This document shows positions 9,297 through 18,804 of a stretch of DNA of 64,000 bases, piece by piece (the first letter of the stretch is position 1; each line of letters begins with the position of its first letter). A program made the position numbers and the translations under genes. The notes below the pieces were generated by a model. It made no database searches, was not told where the DNA came from, and saw nothing but the letters and a program-made list of their open reading frames with translations. The stretch comes from Arsenophonus apicola (GTDB lineage: Bacteria > Pseudomonadota > Gammaproteobacteria > Enterobacterales > Enterobacteriaceae): the NCBI RefSeq assembly GCF_020268605.1, contig NZ_CP084222.1, forward strand, positions 1,922,001 to 1,986,000, in the 5' to 3' direction.

Positions 9297-9686
9297 TTTA
9301 AGTAGAGTGTTTGATTTTTTAATTAAATAATTTAAATTGAAATCATACCACTATATATTTATAAAAAAAATAACATAGTCTATTATTTATAAAAAACTGA
9401 CATCACTAACATATAAAAAATAATAATTAATATTTTAAAAAATTAACATTTCCAAATTCAATATAATTTAAAATAATAACCTTATTCGTTTTATCCATAC
9501 TAATCTAAAATATAAGATAACAGTATCATTACATATCAAATAATTTTATATAATAATTTGCTTCATTTAACAGAATTTTTCTTATAAAGTAGCTATATTA
9601 TATTTTCATCTTCATTTCATTTTTACCTATTCAGAATTATAGATGGTCTACAGCGGTAAAGTTGCTAACCTAAAGAGATAAATATA
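9297..9686. other. AT-rich intergenic spacer
   Basis: About 390 bases between the psiF terminator and the DUF924 gene, very AT-rich, with no further gene or structure seen. Confidence 0.5.
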
Positions 9687-10232
9687 ATGCATAATGAATG
9701 GCAAGAAGTTTTTGATTTTTGGTTTAAAGAATCTACCAATAAACAATGGTTCGAAAAAAAGCCACAATTTGACGCTATCATTCGGGATAGATTTAAACTC
9801 ACTACTGAGAAAGCTAGCCGTGGTGAACTTGCACATTGGCGCTGTTCAATAAAGGGTAGATTAGCTGAAATTATCGTGCTTGATCAGTTTTCTCGTAATA
9901 TTTGGCGTGATACAGTAAAAGCATTTTCACAAGACAATATGGCATTAATGTTAGCTCAAGAGGCAATTAAACAACCAGATTACAAGAACTTACCAACAAC
10001 ACAACGAAAATTCATTTTAATGCCATTCATGCATTCAGAATCACCTTTTATTCATCAACAAGCAGTTCCTCTTTTTACTGCATTAAATGATAAAATAACA
10101 CTTGAATTTGAAATGCGGCATAAAGAAATTATTGATCATTTTGGCCGCTATCCACATAGAAATAAAATTCTTAATAGAATTTCTACGCCTGAAGAAAAAT
10201 TATTTTTAAAAAAATCGGGTTTAAGTTTTTAG
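9687..10232 (+). CDS. DUF924 family protein
   Basis: A 181-aa soluble protein matching the DUF924 family: N-terminal VFDFWFKE, then QWFEKKPQFDAIIRDRF, the signature EIIVLDQFSRNIWRDT (about residues 58-73) and RKFILMPFMHSES (about 110-122), followed by a His-rich tail HFGRYPHRNKIL. Structures in this family are all-helical and TPR-like; biochemical function is unknown. Length is typical. The ATG at 9687 follows AAGAGA. It is convergent with the dms operon and shares a terminator-like hairpin region with it. Confidence 0.88.
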   Translation: MHNEWQEVFDFWFKESTNKQWFEKKPQFDAIIRDRFKLTTEKASRGELAHWRCSIKGRLAEIIVLDQFSRNIWRDTVKAFSQDNMALMLAQEAIKQPDYKNLPTTQRKFILMPFMHSESPFIHQQAVPLFTALNDKITLEFEMRHKEIIDHFGRYPHRNKILNRISTPEEKLFLKKSGLSF

Positions 10233-10242
10233 TTTATAAATA

Positions 10243-10275
10243 AAAAGTAGAGTATATGTTTTCAACATATGCTCT
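10243..10275 (-). terminator. terminator of the dmsABCD operon
   Basis: A 12-bp inverted repeat (10249-10260 with 10264-10275, one G-U pair, 3-base loop). On the minus strand it is followed by CTACTTTTTATTTA, so it should end dmsD transcription. It may also work for the convergent DUF924 gene. Confidence 0.65.
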
Positions 10276-10285
10276 ATTGACTACA

Positions 10286-10882
10286 TTAATAAAACAATTG
10301 TCTTGTGGGAACCTTTAAATTAAGTTGTTGTTCAATTGTTTTTAAATATGTCTCTGAAATCACCGCAATATTTTGATAAAAAATGTGTTCTAACTTTGTC
10401 ATTTGTATTAAAGATAAATAACGATATGCCCAAGGTAGTAAATGCTGCTCTATTAATTCAATTGCTATAATTTTTTTATTTGTTTCTAATAAACAAACTG
10501 CCGCCAATAACATAAGTCCAAATTGATCTGCTGGTTCATTCTGATCACTTTCTAGAGATATAGAATGTAAAGATAGAAAGTGTTGATATGCTTGAGTTGA
10601 AATTCCCATTACAATTTTTTCGGGATCTAAATAAACTGATCCCCAAGGCGGTGCTGGCATATTACCTTGCCCTTCAAATAAAATAGAAAAATCATAATAT
10701 AATAATTCAAAATCTTGCTTTGCTATGTCTTTTGTTAATTGTTTAATTTGCTGCCTATCTGGCCATGGAAACAATTCAACCAAAAAAGGCATTACAGGAA
10801 TTAATGATTTTACTGCGGGTGAATCTGGAGAATAATAAAAGCATGCCCCGAGAATACGCAAAATTGAAGTATTTAATAACAT
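10286..10882 (-). CDS. dmsD: DmsD-type redox enzyme maturation chaperone (TorD family)
   Basis: DmsD binds the twin-arginine leader of DmsA and holds it until the molybdenum cofactor is inserted. The 198-aa protein is close to E. coli DmsD in length and keeps ILGACFYYSPDS at the N-terminus, PAPPWGSVYLDPE (about residues 75-87), the QNEPADQFG motif typical of TorD/DmsD proteins (about 113-121) and LLPWAYRYL (about 144-152). I start at ATG 10882; a TTG at 10897 would add five residues. It is the last gene of dmsABCD, 121 bases after dmsC, and the DmsA precursor from the same operon is the expected client. Confidence 0.92.
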   Translation of the reverse strand: MLLNTSILRILGACFYYSPDSPAVKSLIPVMPFLVELFPWPDRQQIKQLTKDIAKQDFELLYYDFSILFEGQGNMPAPPWGSVYLDPEKIVMGISTQAYQHFLSLHSISLESDQNEPADQFGLMLLAAVCLLETNKKIIAIELIEQHLLPWAYRYLSLIQMTKLEHIFYQNIAVISETYLKTIEQQLNLKVPTRQLFY

Positions 10883-11003
10883 AAATTGTATTTCCAAGCC
10901 AAAATAATATGTAATTTATTAGTAAAATAATCAATTAATTAATTGATATTGAAAGCAAATCACTCTGTAAAAAAGTTTTACAGAGTAAATAATAAAACAT
11001 ATC

Positions 11004-11768
11004 TTACATAGTAATTTCCCATAAATTATAAAATGCGATACGGCCGGAAAGTTCAGCTACAAAAATAATAACGGTACATGCAACTAAAGTCGTGCGCGGT
11101 ACATTATCTTGCAATACTACCGCTGCCATCACAAATAACGATAAACCAAGTATAACTAACTGTATTCCCCAAAACCAAGTTTGATCAATCGCTTTGGCGT
11201 TAAGTAAACTAATATATTCGGCTTTAGTAGCCAAAATAACCATTGCGCCAATAATAAAAAACAATGCCCCTAATTTATGTGCTCCAATTAAAGTCGCTAA
11301 TGCTCCACCACCGATAAAGCAAGTCATCCACATTTGTAATGCAGTATAATGTGTGTTCCAATTAGCTACGCTATCAATACAATAAACTTGTGGAATTGAC
11401 CAAACAAAGACTAAGCCAGCAACAACCCCAGCTAAATTACAAATTTGTTTCAATTTAGTAAATTTTTCAAAAAAGGAAAAAACTACCGTCCCAACTGCCA
11501 ATGCCATGAAAATACCGCTAAAAAAAGCTTCATTGCTCATCGGCGAACGACCAATTCCCAACAGCATATTAAAAAAACGTATTGGTTGCCCAACATGTAA
11601 ACCACCAATAGCTAATCCAAAAAACATGACTACCATAGCAAGCAAATTAGCAACATTGTGTTGATTGTTATTAATTAGGTTAAGTTTATTACTCAAATAG
11701 GCAACAAAAAATAATCCTGCTGCTGACTGACCCAATACCGTAAAAAAAACCAGTGGGAGTTCATGCAT
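11004..11768 (-). CDS. dmsC: anaerobic DMSO reductase membrane anchor subunit C
   Basis: DmsC anchors the DmsAB dimer to the inner membrane and passes electrons from menaquinol to DmsB. The 254-aa protein begins MHELPLVFFTVLGQSAAGLF, as in E. coli DmsC, and contains about eight hydrophobic helices; LHVGQPIRFFNMLLGIG with SNEAFFSG (about residues 55-80) is the conserved quinol-side region. It is some 30 residues shorter than E. coli DmsC. Its ATG lies inside the end of dmsB, with an 8-base overlap that implies translational coupling. The longer upstream in-frame reading (to 11825) lies within dmsB and is not the start. Confidence 0.93.
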   Translation of the reverse strand: MHELPLVFFTVLGQSAAGLFFVAYLSNKLNLINNNQHNVANLLAMVVMFFGLAIGGLHVGQPIRFFNMLLGIGRSPMSNEAFFSGIFMALAVGTVVFSFFEKFTKLKQICNLAGVVAGLVFVWSIPQVYCIDSVANWNTHYTALQMWMTCFIGGGALATLIGAHKLGALFFIIGAMVILATKAEYISLLNAKAIDQTWFWGIQLVILGLSLFVMAAVVLQDNVPRTTLVACTVIIFVAELSGRIAFYNLWEITM

Positions 11769-12387
11769 ATTTAACCTCCGGAAGATTTTGTAATTTGCCA
11801 CTTTGATCATTAAATGGTTTAGCATCTCTATGGGGTTTGATCACAATATTCGGTCGAGTCAAACTAGGATCAGGCATCGGGGCAATGCCATTTTCGTGGC
11901 CATGTCGCTCACGTAATAAAGTTATTTCATCAAAATCCAGCGCTCGTTGGGGACATGAATCAACACACACAGGCTTCATACCTTTAGCAACGCGTTGGTA
12001 ACAGCCATCACATTTACTCATCAACTTTTTACTAACATCAAATTGAGGAGCACCATAAGGGCAACGAAGTTCACAATAACGACACCCCACACACACATCT
12101 TGATTTACTACCACTAACCCATCTTCTGGTCGTTTATGCATCGCACCTGTTGGACAACCCGCAACACAAGTTGGTGAATCACAATGATTGCAAGCAATTG
12201 ATAAATAATAGTTATAAATATTCTGTTTCCAAATACCATCTTGTTGTTGCCAATTACCCCCGCCATACTCATAAATCCGACGAAATTTAGGGCCTAATGT
12301 CAGATCTTTTTCATCCTTGCAACTAACCTGACATGTTTTACAACCCGTGCACTTAGTCGAGTCAAAGAAAAAACCATACTGTTTCAT
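11761..12387 (-). CDS. dmsB: anaerobic DMSO reductase iron-sulfur subunit B
   Basis: DmsB carries four [4Fe-4S] clusters that link DmsC to the molybdenum centre in DmsA. The 208-aa protein has four Cys groups in order: CTGCKTCQVSC (about residues 14-24), CNHCDSPTCVAGC (about 67-79), CVGCRYCELRC (about 99-109) and the later set CDGCYQR...CVDSC (about 126-148). All cluster ligands appear present. The start MKQYGFFFDS matches E. coli DmsB; it lies 11 bases after the dmsA stop and follows AAGGA. Product is on the periplasmic face with DmsA, carried there by the twin-arginine system. Confidence 0.95.
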   Translation of the reverse strand: MKQYGFFFDSTKCTGCKTCQVSCKDEKDLTLGPKFRRIYEYGGGNWQQQDGIWKQNIYNYYLSIACNHCDSPTCVAGCPTGAMHKRPEDGLVVVNQDVCVGCRYCELRCPYGAPQFDVSKKLMSKCDGCYQRVAKGMKPVCVDSCPQRALDFDEITLLRERHGHENGIAPMPDPSLTRPNIVIKPHRDAKPFNDQSGKLQNLPEVKYA

Positions 12388-12398
12388 AAATAAAATCC

Positions 12399-14825
12399 TT
12401 ATGCGCATTTAACTTCAACTAAATTGGTATGTTGTGGGGTACCTTTAGCAAAGGGAGAAGGATGTAGTGACGTTAGTGTATTAATACACCCTCCCACATC
12501 AATTCCTTGCTTATTAACATTGCGCCAGGCACCTTGTGGAACAGCAATTACACCTGGTAAAACCCGATTAGTAATTTTAGTTTTAATATATATGCGACCG
12601 CGATCATTATAAATTTCGGCTATATCACCCTGTTTCAAACCTCTCATCTTTGCATCAATTGGATTAATCCAAAACTGATGAGGAATAGCTTCACGTAACA
12701 TTGCAACACTGTAATAGCTTGAATGAACATGACCTTTGTTATGAAACCCGGTCATCAGTAAGGGATATTGTTTTTTGCGGGCTACATTTTCAACACCTTC
12801 ACGATTAGCGCAATATTCAGGTATAGCGGGAATACGATCACCGTCAGGTAATTGCCATTCTTGCGCTATTTTATTTAACTGCTCAGAGTAGATCTCAATT
12901 TTTCCTGACGGGGTTTTTAGTGGATATTTATCTGGATCTTGACGAAAATCTTTAAGGGCAATTTGTTTATCACTATCGGCTAATCGCCGATCAATAATCC
13001 CTTGATCATCAGTTTGCTCAAAAGGTGGTAAATGTGGCATAGTTTTACGAGTTTTATTATAACAGTATTCGATCCACTGTTGATAAGTACGTCCTGCGGT
13101 AAATTCAGCAGCAACACCTAATTTTTCAGCAATCTCGGCTAACACATCATAACATGGCCGATTTTGCCATAGTGGTTTAATAGCCTGTTGTAAGCGCACT
13201 AAGTAATGATAGCTACCACTTGCATATGAGTTATTGATTAAATCATCTGTTTCCACCGGGGTAACATCGGGCAGCAACAAATCCGCATATTTGGCTGAAG
13301 CAGTATTATGATTATCCCATACCAAGATAAACTCACATTTGGATTCGTCAGTAAGAATTTGATGCGTTTTATTTAAATCTGCATGCTGATTACCAATTAC
13401 ATTACTGGAATAACACCACAAAAATTTAATACCAATATCTAATTTATCTTTACCTCTGATACCGGCGTTTTTAGCCGTTAATTCAGTACCTCGAACTATA
13501 GCTTCACTCCACATAAATGTCGGGATGGTTGTTTTTACTGGATTGGGTAGCGAAAAACTAGCAACAGGATAAGTAACGCTACCACCCCAAAGCCCGGTAT
13601 TAGTACCTGGACGACCGATATGACCACTCATCAATGGTAGCATCATAATTGAACGGCAGGCTTGCTCACCATTCGCCGTACGTTGTAGTCCCCAGCCTTG
13701 TGAAATCCATGCCGCTTTTGCATTAGCAATTTCACGCGCTAACTGAATAATACGTTGACTTGAAATACCGGTTAGTTGACTTGCCCATTCCGGTGTTTTA
13801 GCAATACCATCTGCCCCATTACCTAAAATATAATCTTTATAAGCCGCATTCGGTAACGCCGATGACGGTAACGTCGTTTTATCCCAGCCTATACAATATT
13901 TTGCAAGAAAAGCTTCATCTGTTAGTCCTTCATGAATCATGACATAACCCAACGCTGCGACTAATGCTGCGTCAGTGCCAGGATAAATAGGAATCCATTC
14001 AGCGCCTAATGTGGTAACACTATCGGTATTACGTGGGTCAATAATAATGACTTTTGCTTGGCTTTTTTGCAGCGCATTTAAAGTTTCATAAAACTGACCA
14101 CCTCCAGACATGCGCGTTTCTGCTAAATTATGGCCAAACATGACAACTAAATCAGAATGCGCAATTTCACTTAATAAACTTTCTTCAGCACTACCATAAA
14201 CAAATGGGGTAATTTCAGTTAATTGAGCATAAGAATAGGTACCATAATCTCCCAGAAAGCCGCCAATAAGTGCTAACAAACGTTTGCAAGCGGTACGGCC
14301 ATGTAAATTTGCTCCAGTTGAACCGGTACCATATTGATAATAGATAGCTTCGTTACCATATTTCTCAATCGTTTCCTTTAACTTCTGCGCAATAAGTGTT
14401 GTAGCTTCATCCCAACTAATCTTTTTGAATTTACCTTCACCTCGTTTACCCACCCGTAGCATGGGATATTTTAACCGATCTGGATTATAGGTTTTCCAAC
14501 GAACTGAGCGGCCACGCAAACAAGGCCTAATCTGATGTTCGCCAAATTTGCTATCATCATAGAAGGTTTCATTTGAAATACGTTGAATAATATTATCCTT
14601 CACATGTACTTTGAGTGTACAACGGCTACCACAATTAACCAAGCAAGCGCTATATTTAATTATTTCGTCTGTTTCATCATGCATAATACCGGTCGATTTG
14701 GCCTGAACAGAGAAAGGAAGTGTTATGCTGCCAGCAATGGCTGCAACACTGGCAATCGTCGCTGAAGTTTGCAAAAATTCCCGCCGATTCATTTGCACCA
14801 AATGTGTTGTTTTATTTTTAGTCAT
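12399..14825 (-). CDS. dmsA: anaerobic DMSO reductase catalytic subunit A
   Basis: DmsA is the molybdenum bis-MGD subunit that reduces dimethyl sulfoxide and related oxides as terminal electron acceptors. The 808-aa precursor has a twin-arginine leader (NRREFLQTSA, then a hydrophobic stretch to SVQAKS), a Cys group CLVNCGSRC near residue 62-70 for the FS0 cluster, RPCLRGRSVRWKTYNPDRL, and the Mo-site region PFVYGSAEES where Ser is the expected metal ligand. Length matches E. coli DmsA (814 aa). I start at ATG 14825; a second ATG lies two codons upstream. It heads dmsABCD behind an FNR-type promoter. Paralogues such as YnfE are close, but the DmsC and DmsD partners support DmsA. Confidence 0.95.
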   Translation of the reverse strand: MTKNKTTHLVQMNRREFLQTSATIASVAAIAGSITLPFSVQAKSTGIMHDETDEIIKYSACLVNCGSRCTLKVHVKDNIIQRISNETFYDDSKFGEHQIRPCLRGRSVRWKTYNPDRLKYPMLRVGKRGEGKFKKISWDEATTLIAQKLKETIEKYGNEAIYYQYGTGSTGANLHGRTACKRLLALIGGFLGDYGTYSYAQLTEITPFVYGSAEESLLSEIAHSDLVVMFGHNLAETRMSGGGQFYETLNALQKSQAKVIIIDPRNTDSVTTLGAEWIPIYPGTDAALVAALGYVMIHEGLTDEAFLAKYCIGWDKTTLPSSALPNAAYKDYILGNGADGIAKTPEWASQLTGISSQRIIQLAREIANAKAAWISQGWGLQRTANGEQACRSIMMLPLMSGHIGRPGTNTGLWGGSVTYPVASFSLPNPVKTTIPTFMWSEAIVRGTELTAKNAGIRGKDKLDIGIKFLWCYSSNVIGNQHADLNKTHQILTDESKCEFILVWDNHNTASAKYADLLLPDVTPVETDDLINNSYASGSYHYLVRLQQAIKPLWQNRPCYDVLAEIAEKLGVAAEFTAGRTYQQWIEYCYNKTRKTMPHLPPFEQTDDQGIIDRRLADSDKQIALKDFRQDPDKYPLKTPSGKIEIYSEQLNKIAQEWQLPDGDRIPAIPEYCANREGVENVARKKQYPLLMTGFHNKGHVHSSYYSVAMLREAIPHQFWINPIDAKMRGLKQGDIAEIYNDRGRIYIKTKITNRVLPGVIAVPQGAWRNVNKQGIDVGGCINTLTSLHPSPFAKGTPQHTNLVEVKCA

Positions 14826-14872
14826 TGACATTACCCAATAGTAAAATAACAGCAAATTATCGTTATTGTTTT

Positions 14873-14914
14873 ATGTTAAAAAATAATGACAAAATAGATT
14901 ATGATTTAAATCAA
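14873..14914 (-). promoter_or_regulatory. FNR-dependent promoter of dmsABCD
   Basis: On the minus strand TTGAT-TTAA-ATCAT (14901-14914) matches the FNR consensus TTGAT-N4-ATCAA at 9 of 10 fixed positions. The -10-like hexamer TAACAT (14873-14878) lies exactly 32 bases downstream centre to centre, so the site centre falls at -41.5, the class II activator geometry. The predicted start of transcription is near 14866, about 40 bases before the dmsA ATG. E. coli dmsA is FNR-activated with the same arrangement. Confidence 0.8.
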
Positions 14915-15126
14915 TGATGGGTATTTATCAAATTTGCAGTAATAGGCACTAGTTTGCCAAATAACGGCGATAAAATTATTGCGTTTTATCGATTATTAGC
15001 TAGCTAGTTATATTTTCCAATAATCAAAAACACTATCTGAACTATTTGATAAATGACAAAGTATTTTCTTTATAGTAGGCGAAATTAACAGGCATAATTT
15101 AACCTAAAATTTAATGAGACTAATAG

Positions 15127-16216
15127 ATGATGCCAAGCAAAATTTTGATAACTAGCTACAACATTAGTGGCTTTGGCGGTATGGAAACCGTTTGTCGTGA
15201 TTTTATCAGGTTATTAAAACAACGGCGACCAGATATAACTGTCAGCTTTTTTTTTTAATGATAAACAGACTCAACCAAATGATGATTGGTTAGACAATAT
15301 AAAATATACACGACTCTATTCTCGCATTAGAAACGGCAAGCTACGTCGTATTCATTATGCTTGGCAACTGCGACAATTACTTATTGAGCAGAAAATCAAC
15401 GCAATTATCACCTTGGATGCAATTGCCTGTTATAACTCAAACATCAGTAGAAAACTTATCTTAGGTAGAAAAATACCGCTAATTTGCTGGCCACACTTTT
15501 CCATTGTTGGAAGCTATAAAAAAGAATATCTTTTAAAAGCAGATTACTATTACGCCATAAGCACGGGTATAACGAGACAATTAATTGCCCTCGGCGTCGA
15601 TGAAAGTCATATTTTCACCTTATTTAATCCAATAAAAAAACACGATTTTGTCATCCCGCGCCCTAAAAATAAAACCTCCTTTCTTTATTTAGGTCGGATA
15701 TTCTTTGATGGGCAAAAACAACTCGCGTTTCTTTTTACTAGCCTGGCAAATATTAGCGGTGATTGGCAATTGGATATTGTCGGTAGTGGCGAACAAAATG
15801 AAATCAATCAATTAAAACAGCTAGCGAAAAAACTAAATATTGAAAAAAAAATTAACTGGCATGGCTGGCAGCCAGATCCATGGTTTTATATACACGATAA
15901 TATAAAAACAGTTTCCGCTCTACTCCTGACTTCCAGCATAGAAAAACTGGGTATGGTTCTTCTTGAAGCCATATCCTACGGTATTTATGCAATAAGTTCA
16001 GATTGTCCAACGGGACCGGAAGATATTATTAAAAATAATATTAATGGAAAATTATTTCCCGTTAATGATATGCCATATTTTGTTAATATATTACAAGCTA
16101 TCGTTAATAATAAAACCTTACCCTCACAGATGAACATAAAAAACTCTATCTTAGATTTTTATGAAAATAGCTATATTGAAAGAGTGAATTTATCTCTTAA
16201 AAAAATTCTAGCGTAA
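15127..16216 (+). pseudogene. waaB: WaaB-like lipopolysaccharide galactosyltransferase, frameshifted in a T10 run
   Basis: The reading from ATG 15127 gives a family-4 glycosyltransferase start (SGFGGMETVCRDF) and stops at TAA 15256-15258 at the end of ten T (15247-15256). Removing one T joins it to FNDKQTQPNDDWLDNIKY and then to the open frame through 16216. The joined protein of about 362 aa resembles E. coli WaaB (RfaB), the UDP-galactose:LPS alpha-1,6-galactosyltransferase: WPHFSIVGSYKK, the donor-site regions YLGRIFFDGQKQL and WHGWQPDPW, and LLLTSSIEKLGMVLLEAISYG. The break may be a real mutation, a length-variable tract, a slip corrected during transcription, or a sequence error. Neighbours are two more glycosyltransferases, so an LPS outer-core role is likely. 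Confidence 0.82.
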
Positions 16217-16226
16217 AAGCATTTAG

Positions 16227-16251
16227 CGGATTAATCATTATGATTAATCCG
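16227..16251. terminator. hairpin between convergent glycosyltransferase genes
   Basis: Perfect 11-bp stem (CGGATTAATCA / TGATTAATCCG) with a 3-base loop, 11 bases after the waaB-like stop and 47 bases from the stop of the convergent gene. There is no good T-run on either side, so a bidirectional terminator is likely but not certain. Confidence 0.5.
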
Positions 16252-16297
16252 TATTAAAAACAATATTAGCTTGCAACGTCCCAAAAAGATATAAACA

Positions 16298-17098
16298 CTA
16301 TTTTTGCCAAAAAATTAATGAACGTAAAAAACGCCTAATTTGTAGCAAAATAGAAGCAAAAATAGACTCAAAACTACCTCGCTTCCGTCTCTCGGCCTTA
16401 TTACTATACTTTCTTCTATCCGCCTCCAAATTACTATTTTCAACGGTGACTATCGGATGCTTTATAATTTCGGCTAAATAATAGCCTTTTACTGCTTGTT
16501 TTTTATATAACAAACCCCACGAGTCAGCAACAAAAAATTCCCTGGCAAACTCAGCGATTATTCTTTCACAGGTGCTACGATGAATTAAGTAACAACAGGC
16601 ACGAAAAATTTTATCTGGGCTATATGTTAATAGACGAAATGTCACATTAGCGATGGTTATTTTATTAAAAAAGCTTAACGAAATTCGTTTTCTTGAGCTC
16701 AGCCCTTCTTGACCACCGAGCAGATAAACATAATCTTTTTTTAATAAATCACTTTTACCCTGCTCCAATGATTTGATTAAACAGGCTAATTTTTTATCAA
16801 TAATAACATCGTCCTCGAGAATCAAAGCCCATTCGATATCCTTTTTTATAATATATTGATGAATTGATTGATGGCTCAAACTACAGGCAATTTCATTCAC
16901 CCCACTTGCCTTCACTTCAAATTTGCTAGAATTAGGCGATTTAAACCAAGGCATGTCATCTTTAGTCAATTTACTCCCTTCAATGGCGTCAACCATCGTA
17001 AAAGGTAAAGCTTGTGACGACAATGCATTACTAATTTGTGTTCTTCTATCTGTATCCTTTTTTAAAGAAATAATAAAAATAGGGCAAGATTTATTCAT
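16298..17098 (-). CDS. glycosyltransferase family 25 (LPS/LOS sugar transferase)
   Basis: A 266-aa protein of the GT25 family, whose bacterial members add galactose or glucose to lipooligosaccharide core. It shows the N-terminal IFIISLKKDTDRR motif (about residues 7-19), GEIACSLSH-like NEIACSLSHQSIHQY (about 66-80) and the acidic ALILEDDVII motif (about 90-99) that serves nucleotide-sugar binding. The C-terminus is strongly basic (KAERRKRG, RRFLRS), consistent with docking at the inner face of the membrane. ATG 17098 is chosen over a TTG four codons upstream. Donor and acceptor cannot be deduced. It is convergent with the waaB-like gene. Confidence 0.88.
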   Translation of the reverse strand: MNKSCPIFIISLKKDTDRRTQISNALSSQALPFTMVDAIEGSKLTKDDMPWFKSPNSSKFEVKASGVNEIACSLSHQSIHQYIIKKDIEWALILEDDVIIDKKLACLIKSLEQGKSDLLKKDYVYLLGGQEGLSSRKRISLSFFNKITIANVTFRLLTYSPDKIFRACCYLIHRSTCERIIAEFAREFFVADSWGLLYKKQAVKGYYLAEIIKHPIVTVENSNLEADRRKYSNKAERRKRGSFESIFASILLQIRRFLRSLIFWQK

Positions 17099-17693
17099 TG
17101 ACGCCACCAAAACTTTATATTTAATAATATTTTAACATAAATTATAACTAATCAATTTTATTTTACGACTATTTTTTACTTTCAAAACTAAACCGCAATC
17201 AGCATGATTTATTCTAGTATTCATTACAAAACTAGCATAATAATTTTTAAAAAAAAATTAAAACAATTTATTATGTTGAAACTTAATTAAAAATGTTATT
17301 TATCATGTGTAATAAATTATTAAACAATAAATTTAATTAATTAAATGCATACAAAATAATATTAATTTAATCACTATATTTACCTATCATGATATTAATT
17401 ATCATAAAAATAAAATGAGAGACTAATTTATATTATTTAAAAAAAATACTTAATTTGACGTAACAAACTGATTTCAAACAGATAAAAAATTATTTTAAAT
17501 CATATAACCATTACAATATATTATCTTTACTTTCAACAAGGTATAAGTTTTTATTCATTTCTAAAAATATAATTTTTATTGATCAATTTTTATAAAGTAT
17601 AATAATGATAGTGATGGTTTTTTCTTTCCACTAACGCTAAAATCAGTAACTGTTTACAATAAAATTAATACTTCTTTGCCAAAAGGAAACTTA
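17099..17693. other. AT-rich intergenic spacer
   Basis: About 595 bases between the divergent GT25 and GT8 genes. It is very AT-rich with several A and T runs. I see no gene, RNA or clear operator. Confidence 0.5.
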
Positions 17694-18701
17694 ATGTATT
17701 TCAATAGTAAGGAGATCATACTAACAAGCTATGAATTCTCATCTGCTGCGGCAAAAAATTGCCAATATCATATTGCTTACGGCGCAGATATGAATTTCTC
17801 CCTTGGCACAGCGATTTCAATCTGTTCGGTGCTACATTTTAATAAAAATTATACCTTTCACTTCTATATCTTCACTGATATGATTTCTGAATGCGAACTA
17901 AAAAAATATGATCAACTAACAAAATCTTATAATACAAAAATAACAATATTTCTCATTGATACGCTACAGTTAAAAAAATTACCAACAAATAAATTATGGT
18001 CTAATGCAATCTATTTTCGCTTTATCATTGCAAATTATTTTCATAATAAAACCAATAAAATATTATATTTAGATTCAGACATTATTTGTTCGGGTGATAT
18101 ATCAGAATTATTCGACATCAATTTAAACCAGCATATTATTGCTGCTGTCGCTGATCGCGACCAATACCTGTGGAAAAAACGGGCTGAAATGTTAGCAACA
18201 CCAGAAATAGCTAATGGTTACTTTAACTCAGGTGTTATGCTAATTGATACTGATAAATGGCACAAAAATAAGATAACTGAGAAAACAATAAATATATTAC
18301 TTGATGACAAGACAAAAGCAAAGTTTATATTTTATGATCAAGATGCATTGAATATATCGCTGGTAAATCAAGTTTTATTTTTAGATAAAAAATTTAATAC
18401 CCAATTTAGTATTAATTACGAGTTAAAAAATAAAACATTATTTCCTGTAATTGATAATGTAAAATTCATTCATTATATTGGCCCGACAAAACCATGGAAT
18501 AATTGGTCAGAATACCCAAGTACCCATCTCTTTATCACAATAAAAGAAAATTCTCCTTGGAAAACTACCCCGCTCATGGCAGCATCAACATCTAACCAAT
18601 ATAGATATGCTGCGAAGCATATGTTTAATAAGAAAAAATACTTTAAATGGCTATTAAATTATCTCTATTATTTTATTAATAAAGCCTATAAAAAAAAATA
18701 G
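17694..18701 (+). CDS. glycosyltransferase family 8, WaaI/WaaJ-like LPS hexosyltransferase
   Basis: A 335-aa GT8 enzyme, similar in length and layout to E. coli WaaJ/WaaI (outer-core glucosyl or galactosyl transferases). Motifs in order: HIAYGADMNFSLGTAISI near residue 22-39, the metal-binding DXD in LYLDSDIICSG (about 119-129), YFNSGVMLIDTDKW (about 173-186), YDQDALNIS, and the C-terminal FIHYIGPTKPW with ENSPWK, both typical of the LPS branch. ATG 17694 follows AAAAGGA by 7 bases; the TTG at 17676 includes the ribosome site and is not the start. Whether it adds glucose or galactose cannot be read from the sequence. With the two neighbouring transferases it forms a small LPS-core locus without a heptose or ligase gene. 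Confidence 0.9.
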   Translation: MYFNSKEIILTSYEFSSAAAKNCQYHIAYGADMNFSLGTAISICSVLHFNKNYTFHFYIFTDMISECELKKYDQLTKSYNTKITIFLIDTLQLKKLPTNKLWSNAIYFRFIIANYFHNKTNKILYLDSDIICSGDISELFDINLNQHIIAAVADRDQYLWKKRAEMLATPEIANGYFNSGVMLIDTDKWHKNKITEKTINILLDDKTKAKFIFYDQDALNISLVNQVLFLDKKFNTQFSINYELKNKTLFPVIDNVKFIHYIGPTKPWNNWSEYPSTHLFITIKENSPWKTTPLMAASTSNQYRYAAKHMFNKKKYFKWLLNYLYYFINKAYKKK

Positions 18702-18804
18702 CGAATGACAAAAGCCCAAAAAATGGATAATTGCTATTTGATAATTAACATTCATCCATTTTATAGTTAACTTTTTCAATTAATTAGATATAAAAAAAAT
18801 ATTT

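Noticed and set aside
12424..12612. Open frame on the plus strand antisense to dmsA
   Set aside because: It lies fully inside a strongly conserved gene, has no ribosome site and no recognisable product; an antisense shadow.
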